Assembly: GCA_028711925.1 (NCBI GenBank)
Contig: JAQTRH010000055.1
Location: 1-6,521 of the forward strand
DNA: 6,521 nucleotides
Origin: Candidatus Nanoarchaeia archaeon
GTDB lineage: Archaea; Nanobdellota; Nanobdellia; Woesearchaeales; CG1-02-33-12
Reading direction: 5' to 3'
Below are positions 1 to 4,740 of this stretch, piece by piece. A program made the position numbers and the translations under genes. The notes under the pieces are model-generated. The model saw only the letters and a list, made by a program, of their open reading frames with translations, ran no database searches and was not told the DNA's origin. How positions within the stretch are numbered: position 1 is the first letter of the stretch; each line of letters starts with the position of its first letter.

Positions 1-1
1 A

Positions 2-103
2 AAGGGGTTTTTGGATAGAAACTATATATATTCAACTGATTTCTTTAGAAAAAAATATGAAGCAAGAGCAAGAAAAAATCTTGAAAGATCCTTGGCTAAA
101 TAA
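2..103 (+). CDS. Possible C-terminal end of an upstream gene (partial)
   Basis: From base 2 one frame stays open for 33 codons and ends at TAA 101-103. The residues end in a charged, probably helical tail (FFRKKYEARARKNLERSLAK), and the AGA, AAA, GAA and GCA codons match the neighbouring genes. The 5' end lies outside the window. The piece is too short to assign a family. The next frame is also open, from base 3 to a TAG at 120-122, and would end in PWLNNAGVKV. I prefer the first frame on composition alone, and the choice is uncertain. If a gene ends here, it is probably another + strand member of the glycan locus, but nothing in the sequence proves that. Confidence 0.35.
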   Translation, partial: KGFLDRNYIYSTDFFRKKYEARARKNLERSLAK

Positions 104-148
104 TGCTGGGGTCAAAGTTTAGTTCCAGAACAACGTTTATACTATTTA

Positions 149-189
149 TTTTTTACATTTTTAATTTATTTCTTTATTTCAGATTTTTT
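149..189 (+). terminator. T-rich tract, possible archaeal terminator
   Basis: Runs of six, five and six T residues (149-154, 158-162, 184-189) follow the possible upstream stop codon at 103. Archaeal RNA polymerase can terminate at oligo-T without a hairpin. The 104-295 spacer otherwise contains only candidate promoter elements. Confidence 0.3.
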
Positions 190-262
190 ATAAAAATCCC
201 TTGTATGAAACTTAATAAACTGTTTTTAGAAATAATCTTAGTTTCTTGGTTAAAAACCCGCA

Positions 263-274
263 AAATATTAAAAC
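263..274 (+). promoter_or_regulatory. Candidate TATA box for the acyltransferase gene
   Basis: AAATATTAAAAC is centred about 29 bases before the ATG at 296, which would give a transcript with almost no leader. An AGGT at 288-291 could act as a weak ribosome-binding site if transcription starts further upstream. A stronger-looking TATAAAAAT at 189-197 would give a leader of about 75 bases. The sequence does not decide between the two. Confidence 0.3.
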
Positions 275-295
275 TACAACATTTTTTAGGTATTG

Positions 296-925
296 ATGAA
301 AGAGCATAAAGATACAAGGGAAATGAATGGAATTGGACTTTTCAAAAAAGCTATGATAGGAATAGCCATGTTCTGCCCTTTTTCTTTTGTAAAAAGGTCT
401 ATTTATAAGCTGCTTGGAGCAAAGATTGGCCATAATGTTTACTTCGGCCCCCAATCAGTTATTATAAGCAATAATTACAAAAAAATAAGGATAGGGGATA
501 ATGTATTTTTCTCTTTTGGTGTTGCAATAACTACAGAGGATTTAGTGATAGGTGATAATACTCACATTGGCTATCAAGCTTTAATGACAGGAAAAATAAA
601 AATAGGAAAGAACTGCAATATAAACAACAGGGCTTTTATTGAGGCATATTATGCTCCTATTATAATTGAGGATAATGTGACTATAGCTGGCTCTGTGATG
701 ATTTCATCGCATGACGGCTCTTTTATGAATGTTCTGGGAAAGGAGATGATAGCGAAGCAGATTATATTAAAAAAACAATGCTTTATTGGCAATAATGCTG
801 TTATATTGCCAGGCATAACAGTGAATGAAAAGGCCATAGTGGGAGCAGGAGCTGTTGTGACAAAGGATGTTGAGAAAAGAACAATTGTTGTTGGTGTTCC
901 TGCAAAGCCAATAAGGAAAATTTAA
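296..925 (+). CDS. Hexapeptide-repeat (LbH) acyltransferase, WbbJ/maltose-acetyltransferase type
   Basis: This 209-residue protein probably transfers an acetyl or other acyl group from a CoA donor to a hydroxyl or amino group of a sugar or glycan precursor in the cytoplasm. An N-terminal segment of about 40 residues, partly hydrophobic around 19-32, leads into a left-handed beta-helix of imperfect hexapeptide repeats (GAKIGHNVYFGP at 41-52, then IRIGDNV, LVIGDNTHIG, IKIGKNC, IIIEDNVTIAG and CFIGNNAVILPG). SSHDGS at 137-142 contains the His expected to be the catalytic base in this family. The C-terminus AIVGAGAVVTKDV...VVGVPAKPI is the usual closing signature. A TTG at 293 is in frame, but the ATG at 296 is the simpler start. 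Length is typical of O-acetyltransferases in polysaccharide loci. The neighbouring glycan genes support that role; the acceptor cannot be read from the sequence. Confidence 0.9.
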   Translation: MKEHKDTREMNGIGLFKKAMIGIAMFCPFSFVKRSIYKLLGAKIGHNVYFGPQSVIISNNYKKIRIGDNVFFSFGVAITTEDLVIGDNTHIGYQALMTGKIKIGKNCNINNRAFIEAYYAPIIIEDNVTIAGSVMISSHDGSFMNVLGKEMIAKQIILKKQCFIGNNAVILPGITVNEKAIVGAGAVVTKDVEKRTIVVGVPAKPIRKI

Positions 926-974
926 GTTATTCATAATAGACTTTAATTTATATAATTTTATTCTTATTGGAATA

Positions 975-981
975 TTTTTTT
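975..981 (+). terminator. T7 tract after the acyltransferase gene
   Basis: Seven consecutive T residues lie about 50 bases after the acyltransferase stop and just before the metF TATA box. They are consistent with archaeal oligo-T termination, which would make the acyltransferase and metF separate transcription units. No supporting hairpin is visible. Confidence 0.3.
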
Positions 982-989
982 CAAAAGTT

Positions 990-1000
990 TTTATATAAAT
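990..1000 (+). promoter_or_regulatory. TATA box of metF
   Basis: TTTATATAAAT is a good archaeal TATA element centred near 995. Transcription would be expected to start about 26 bases later, near 1019-1022. That leaves a very short leader that still includes the GAGGTG ribosome-binding site at 1021-1026. Confidence 0.5.
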
Positions 1001-1020
1001 GATATTAATTTGAATTCTAT

Positions 1021-1026
1021 GAGGTG
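1021..1026 (+). promoter_or_regulatory. Shine-Dalgarno site that decides the metF start
   Basis: GAGGTG matches the complement of the archaeal 16S rRNA tail. It lies 9 bases before the TTG at 1036 and so supports that codon as the start. The in-frame GTG at 1024 overlaps the site and would add four residues (MLCL) not expected at a MetF N-terminus. Confidence 0.55.
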
Positions 1027-1035
1027 TTGTGTCTT

Positions 1036-1983
1036 TTGAAAGTTATTGATATTATTAAGAAAAATTATGGAAAAACAATCTCAATTGAGGTAGAACCTCC
1101 GATTCTTGGCGGAAGCATAAAACAGGTATGTGAAACAATATACCCTCTTGTTGAATTAGGGGTAAGTTATATTGATATAACCTATCATCCAAAGGATATT
1201 ATTAAAAACGGAAATGGAGATGTGTTTTATCAAAGGAAAAGGCCTGGCACCAATGGAGTTGCTGGTGCGATAAAAAACAAGTGTGAAGAATCAGAAGTGA
1301 TTACTGTTCCGCATGTTATCTGCACTGGATTCACAAAAGAGGATATACAGGATACTCTTATAGAATTAAGTTATCATGGAATTGAGAGTATAATGGCCTT
1401 AAGAGGAGACCCGCCAAAAATAAATGGAAGATTAACAAAATTTAAGCCAGAAAAAAATGGATATTCTTATGCAAAGGATTTAATTAAGCAGATTGTTGAT
1501 CTTAAAGAAGGTAAATATTTAGAAGGATTAAAAGGCGAACCTATTGATTTTTGCATCGGCGCTGCATGCTATCCAGAGGGTTATTATAAAGGACAAACAG
1601 CAGATGAAAACATAGAATGGACAAAAGCAAAGGTTGATTCGGGAGCTGATTACCTTGTTACACAGTTATTCTTTAATAATGATGCTTATTTAAAGTTCGT
1701 TGAAGAATCTAAAATAGATGTTCCGATTATTCCCGGAATCTTTCCTATTTCTTTATACGGGCATGTGGAAAAACTGCCGGCAGTGTTTGGATGCGAAATT
1801 CCAGATGGGCTTATAGATAAAATTGAAAGGTATAGAGGCAATGAACAAGACATAAAAAAGATTGGAATAGAAGAATGTATCAAACAATGCAATAACCTTC
1901 TTGATAACGGCGCACCAAGCCTGCATTTCTTTGCAAACAGGGGGGCCCCTATTGAAGAGGTTATTAAAAATTTGTATGATTAA
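1036..1983 (+). CDS. metF: Methylenetetrahydrofolate reductase (MetF, single domain)
   Basis: A 315-residue TIM-barrel flavoprotein expected to reduce 5,10-methylenetetrahydrofolate to 5-methyltetrahydrofolate with FAD and a reduced nicotinamide, supplying methyl groups for methionine synthesis or the folate branch of C1 metabolism. The family motifs are present. SIEVEPP at 16-22 has the catalytic Glu (E18). VPHVIC is at 91-96. ALRGD at 121-125 has the flavin-binding Asp. ACYPEGYYKG is at 177-186. DYLVTQLFFNN at 205-215 has the substrate-contacting Gln (Q210). PGIFPI is at 233-238, and SLHFFANRGAP is at 295-305. There is no C-terminal regulatory domain. DITYHPKD and RKRPGTNGV at 47-75, in place of the E. 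coli-type SVTYGAGG stretch, recall Bacteroidota MetF proteins (from memory). A TTG start is chosen from the GAGGTG site and the fit of MKVIDIIKKN to family N-termini. The neighbours are glycan genes, so its position looks incidental. Confidence 0.92.
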   Translation: MKVIDIIKKNYGKTISIEVEPPILGGSIKQVCETIYPLVELGVSYIDITYHPKDIIKNGNGDVFYQRKRPGTNGVAGAIKNKCEESEVITVPHVICTGFTKEDIQDTLIELSYHGIESIMALRGDPPKINGRLTKFKPEKNGYSYAKDLIKQIVDLKEGKYLEGLKGEPIDFCIGAACYPEGYYKGQTADENIEWTKAKVDSGADYLVTQLFFNNDAYLKFVEESKIDVPIIPGIFPISLYGHVEKLPAVFGCEIPDGLIDKIERYRGNEQDIKKIGIEECIKQCNNLLDNGAPSLHFFANRGAPIEEVIKNLYD

Positions 1984-1987
1984 CTAA

Positions 1988-1994
1988 TTTTTTT
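1988..1994 (+). terminator. T7 tract after metF
   Basis: Seven T residues begin 5 bases after the metF stop. With the A-rich stretch at 1998-2008 they form a weak A/T inverted repeat between the convergent 3' ends of metF and the small - strand gene. An A5 at 1999-2003 reads as T5 on the other strand, so the element could serve both directions. Confidence 0.35.
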
Positions 1995-2006
1995 GATTAA
2001 AAATAA

Positions 2007-2135
2007 TTAAGAAATCAAAGAATCAATAAGCTCTTTCTGCTGTTTTGACCAGTCTTTGTCAGAATGAGTTCTTATATAATTGGCCCAGTACTTTATCATC
2101 CATTCCCTGTCCTGCTTGTTTATATTATCCTGCAT
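2007..2135 (-). CDS. Small hypothetical protein, 42 aa, Trp-rich
   Basis: An ATG at 2135 opens a 42-codon frame ending in TAA at 2007. The product begins MQDNINKQ, continues DREWMIKYWANYIRTHSDKD, and ends WSKQQKELIDSLIS. It is strongly hydrophilic, with three Trp and many charged residues, and has no signal peptide or membrane segment. It is probably one or two amphipathic helices. This composition would be unlikely in random AT-rich DNA. The pattern of an E-W-M...Y-W-A-N-Y-(I/V)-R-T-H core followed by W-S-x-Q-Q and L-I-D-S resembles small conserved hypotheticals I recall from DPANN archaea; this is memory, not a search. The gene is convergent with metF (23 bases between stops) and divergent from the GT4 gene. 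A TATA box centred 26 bases upstream of the ATG predicts a leaderless message. The function is unknown. Confidence 0.72.
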   Translation of the reverse strand: MQDNINKQDREWMIKYWANYIRTHSDKDWSKQQKELIDSLIS

Positions 2136-2145
2136 TTACTTATTC

Positions 2146-2168
2146 ATGTATAAAAAGATTTTATACAT
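2146..2168. repeat. Perfect inverted repeat, 10-bp arms with 3-base spacer
   Basis: ATGTATAAAA at 2146-2155 and TTTTATACAT at 2159-2168 are exact reverse complements around AGA. The right arm contains the - strand TATA box of the 42-aa gene. A protein bound here would compete with TATA-binding protein. Symmetrical AT-rich DNA may partly reflect two opposed TATA-like elements. Confidence 0.7.
2158..2165 (-). promoter_or_regulatory. TATA box of the 42-aa gene
   Basis: Read on the - strand this is TATAAAAT, centred about 26 bases upstream of the ATG at 2135. The spacing fits a leaderless archaeal transcript. It sits in one arm of the inverted repeat at 2146-2168. Confidence 0.5.
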
Positions 2169-2169
2169 T

Positions 2170-2193
2170 AACCTTTCTGTTTATAGAAAGGTT
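2170..2193. repeat. Perfect inverted repeat, 9-bp arms with 6-base spacer
   Basis: AACCTTTCT at 2170-2178 and AGAAAGGTT at 2185-2193 are exact reverse complements around GTTTAT. The repeat begins 2 bases after the neighbouring palindrome and ends about 15 bases before the GT4 TATA box. It could be an operator for a dimeric regulator or a hairpin in RNA. No T-tract follows it on either strand, which argues against a classical terminator. Confidence 0.7.
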
Positions 2194-2207
2194 TGAAATC
2201 GCAATAA

Positions 2208-2219
2208 TTATATATTAAA
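2208..2219 (+). promoter_or_regulatory. TATA box of the GT4 glycosyltransferase gene
   Basis: TTATATATTAAA has its TATATA core at 2209-2214, about 25 bases before the ATG at 2237. That distance predicts transcription starting at or near the ATG, a leaderless message. There is no Shine-Dalgarno sequence, and the earlier in-frame ATG at 2219 overlaps the end of this element, so 2237 is preferred. Confidence 0.55.
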
Positions 2220-2236
2220 TGGTTAGTTGTTTATAT

Positions 2237-3367
2237 ATGAAAGTCATAAGGACCATTGAATCTTTTTATCCGTATGTTACTGGGCCGGCCAATCAGGCCT
2301 TCAACATCTCAAAAGGATTGTATAAACAAGGCATTGAATCACCAATATTTACTTCTTTTTTTAATGCTGAGAATTCAAAAAAACATGAGTATTTTAATAG
2401 TGTTCCTGTAACAAGATTTAAGATAGAGAGAAGGTTAATGAAATACATAATGACCCCCTCGATGAAAAAAGCAATTGAGAAAGAGGATTTTGACATAATT
2501 CACAGCCACGGCTATCGCTCTTACCAAAGCTCATTGGGATATGGAATAGCAAGAAAAATGAAAAAGCCCTTTGTTGTAAATACTCACGGCATGCTCTCTG
2601 CTTACAATAATTTCAATATGGGTTTTCTTTCAAAATTACCATATATTACTTATGATATAGCAACATTAAAGAATGTGGTTAAAAAAGCCAATATGGTTGT
2701 AACATCATCTGACAAAGAGTACAGCGAGGCATTAAAGTTTGGAATAAAAAAAGAGAAACTTAAGACAATACCTGCAGGAATAAATATCAATGATTACACT
2801 CCTGAAAAGAGTGACTCATCTAAAATAAATCTTCTCTTTGTTGGCAGAATTTCAAGAAACAGAAACCTTGAGCCTATTATAAATGCAATGAAATTTTTGG
2901 ATAATGAAAAAGTAAGGCTTACAATAGTTGGAGAGGAAGCAAAGAGCTCTGAAACATCAAGGCCGGGCTATGTAAAAGAGCTGAAAAAACTTTCAAAAGG
3001 ATTGAATGTTGATTTCACAGGACCGAAATACGGCAAAAATTTAATTAATTATTATAAGAATTCAGATATCTTTGTTTATACCTCTTTTTATGAAAATTTT
3101 GGCCAGACAATTCTTGAGGCCGGAGCAGCTGCATTGCCAATAATAACAACAAAAGTGGGTGTAGCAGAACAGATAATAAACCATAATGAAAACGGTTTTT
3201 TTGTTGATTTCAATAATCCAAAAAAGATAGCTGATTATGTAAAAGAGCTTTCAAGCAAAACAAAAAGACAGAATTTTGGAAAAAAAGCAAGGGAAAAAGT
3301 AAGAAAAGACTTTGGATGGGAAAACATAATCAAAAAATATGTTGAAATTTACAATTCTATTTCTTAA
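2237..3367 (+). CDS. Glycosyltransferase family 4 (GT-B fold)
   Basis: A 376-residue retaining glycosyltransferase, expected to move a sugar from a nucleotide-sugar donor onto a lipid-linked or growing glycan at the cytoplasmic side of the membrane. The N-terminal acceptor domain has TGPANQAFNISKGL at 15-28, DIIHSHG at 86-92 and VVNTHG at 113-118. The linker motif IPAGININDYTP is at 178-189. The C-terminal donor domain has LLFVGRISRNRN at 199-210 and YTSFYENFGQTILEAGAAAL at 281-300, with the GT4 E-x7-E pair at E286 and E294. The Lys usual in the GR-x4-K motif is Arg (R209), a conservative change. Length is normal for GT4. There is no signal peptide or clear membrane segment. The start follows from the TATA spacing. 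The 3' end overlaps the convergent epimerase gene by 11 bases. Donor and acceptor cannot be predicted. Confidence 0.92.
   Translation: MKVIRTIESFYPYVTGPANQAFNISKGLYKQGIESPIFTSFFNAENSKKHEYFNSVPVTRFKIERRLMKYIMTPSMKKAIEKEDFDIIHSHGYRSYQSSLGYGIARKMKKPFVVNTHGMLSAYNNFNMGFLSKLPYITYDIATLKNVVKKANMVVTSSDKEYSEALKFGIKKEKLKTIPAGININDYTPEKSDSSKINLLFVGRISRNRNLEPIINAMKFLDNEKVRLTIVGEEAKSSETSRPGYVKELKKLSKGLNVDFTGPKYGKNLINYYKNSDIFVYTSFYENFGQTILEAGAAALPIITTKVGVAEQIINHNENGFFVDFNNPKKIADYVKELSSKTKRQNFGKKAREKVRKDFGWENIIKKYVEIYNSIS
3332..3337 (-). terminator. Possible - strand T6 terminator inside the GT4 gene
   Basis: Six A residues here read as T6 on the - strand, about 20 bases beyond the TAG that ends the CBS-epimerase gene. 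They could end the three-gene - strand operon. The run lies within GT4 coding sequence, where A-runs are common, so the assignment is weak. Confidence 0.2.
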
Positions 3368-4739
3368 GATTGTTGTTTTCCAGCCATTTTATATTGCTAT
3401 AACTTGCATGAGTATGGTCAAGGTCAGGATTTTTTTCAAAAGCTTCCTTAATCTCCCTTACCCCATCATCGACACCCATCTTCATATCAACATCAAGAGT
3501 CTTTCTCAATCTGCTAAAATCAACCTTATAATCTCTTTTGTCAACATCCTTATCCTCAATAACAACATTTGCAGAGGGTATTATTTCCTTTACAAACTCT
3601 CCTATCTTGTTTATTGTATGATTGTTTCTTTCTGTTCCCACATTAAATACTTTTCCTCCAACATTTTCTATAGGCGACTCCAATACCTTGATAATTGTCT
3701 CGGCAACATCAGAAACATGCACATTAGGCCTCCATTGGTCTCCTCCAAAGATTGTTATTTTTCCATCTTTTATTGCCTTTGCAGTTAATGTATTCACAAC
3801 AAGATCAAACCTTGGTCTGTAAGAAAAACCGAAAACCGTGCTTAGCCTTAGTATAGTTGGCCTGAAGTTTTCATCTGTCATCTCATTTAATGCGTTTTCT
3901 GATGCAATCTTCATCTTTGCATAAAGCGATACAGGGTTAAGCTCTGATTCCTCATTAAGAAGCTCATTTTTTTTGGATGCCCCGTAAACACTGCATGAGG
4001 ATGCATAAACCATCCTGTTAATCTGGAAGTGCTTGCACATTAAAGCAATTGCCCTTGTAGCAAGATAATTTATTTCCTGGGTCCTTTTTGTGTCTAATGC
4101 GCATGCAGGATCTCCAACTATCTCGGCCAGATGAACCACTGCATCAACATCCTGCAGTGCCTCGCTTACATAGCTTATATGCCTTGTATCTCCTTCTATT
4201 ATTCTCAGGTTAGGATTTGATTCAATACTTTTAAGAGAATCTTTTCCATATGTAAAGTTATCAAGGATATTAACCTTATACCCTTTATCAAGAAGCTTTC
4301 TAACAAGGACTGAGCCAATATATCCTGCCCCTCCTATAACCAGAACACTCCTTAGGTGATTCCTTATCTTTGCTGCATTGCTGAAGTAAGAAACATCTGC
4401 TCCCTGTGAGAGTATAACAAAATCCTTTACAACATTGTTTTCGTCAACTAATGGAAGGTTGAATATATCTGGATTTTTCTTGATTACATTTAGAATCTGT
4501 TCTCTAGGTGCTCCAACCTTAATATAAGTTGGATTCTTGTTCATTACTTCTGAAATTTTTTCATTTATCCCTATTCCCCTTAATATTCCTCTTCTTATAT
4601 CTCCATCAGTGACCATTCCGCAGAGTTTTCCATCACTGTCAACAACAACTGCTGTCCTTATCTCCCCTTCATCTATTACTTTCATTGTTTCTTTTATTGT
4701 TTTGTCTTTATTTACCAATATTTTTTTTATTTCTCTCAT
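3357..4739 (-). CDS. CBS-domain pair fused to NAD-dependent sugar epimerase/dehydratase
   Basis: A 460-residue two-part protein. Residues about 1-115 form a tandem CBS pair. RTAVVVDSDGKLCGMVTDGDIRRGIL at its core carries T44 and D47 of the T-x-x-D ribose-binding motif, so an adenine nucleotide may be sensed. After a short linker, residues 130-455 are an extended short-chain dehydrogenase. SVLVIGGAGYIGS at 131-143 has the G-x2-G-x2-G NAD-binding loop, GDTRH is at 183-187, and HLAEIVGDP is at 203-211. SSCSVYG at 247-253 and the catalytic Y273-x3-K277 follow, then WRPNVHVSD at 336-344 and KVFNVGTE at 363-370. It probably makes or interconverts a nucleotide-linked sugar (4-epimerase or 4,6-dehydratase type). 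CBS pairs of this kind are more often joined to sugar nucleotidyltransferases. It starts 1 base after the sulfatase stop, indicating co-transcription. No frameshift separates the halves. Confidence 0.9.
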   Translation of the reverse strand: MREIKKILVNKDKTIKETMKVIDEGEIRTAVVVDSDGKLCGMVTDGDIRRGILRGIGINEKISEVMNKNPTYIKVGAPREQILNVIKKNPDIFNLPLVDENNVVKDFVILSQGADVSYFSNAAKIRNHLRSVLVIGGAGYIGSVLVRKLLDKGYKVNILDNFTYGKDSLKSIESNPNLRIIEGDTRHISYVSEALQDVDAVVHLAEIVGDPACALDTKRTQEINYLATRAIALMCKHFQINRMVYASSCSVYGASKKNELLNEESELNPVSLYAKMKIASENALNEMTDENFRPTILRLSTVFGFSYRPRFDLVVNTLTAKAIKDGKITIFGGDQWRPNVHVSDVAETIIKVLESPIENVGGKVFNVGTERNNHTINKIGEFVKEIIPSANVVIEDKDVDKRDYKVDFSRLRKTLDVDMKMGVDDGVREIKEAFEKNPDLDHTHASYSNIKWLENNNLKK

Positions 4740-4740
4740 T

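Noticed and set aside
3..122. Second open frame at the left edge ending in PWLNNAGVKV
   Set aside because: It overlaps the chosen partial gene. Only one can be real, and the other has the more coding-like charged C-terminal tail; the decision is weak.
103..309. A 68-codon hydrophobic frame starting at TAATG after the possible upstream stop
   Set aside because: Its hydrophobic character follows from T-rich spacer DNA, it lacks a clear domain pattern, it overlaps the acyltransferase start, and the stretch looks like terminator and promoter sequence. A tiny membrane protein cannot be fully excluded.
926..1035. Possible riboswitch or small RNA upstream of metF
   Set aside because: The region is short and almost entirely A/T; I see only a T7 tract, a TATA box and a ribosome-binding site, with no stable stem.
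2146..2193. Paired palindromes considered as a CRISPR repeat, a transposon end or a rho-independent terminator
   Set aside because: The two arms have different sequences, there is no repeat-spacer periodicity, target duplication or transposase, and no T-run follows the hairpin.
3339..3822. + strand frames opposite the CBS-epimerase (3339-3788 and 3622-3822)
   Set aside because: They are antisense shadows of a gene with clear CBS and epimerase motifs, and have Phe/Ile/Ser-rich composition without family motifs.
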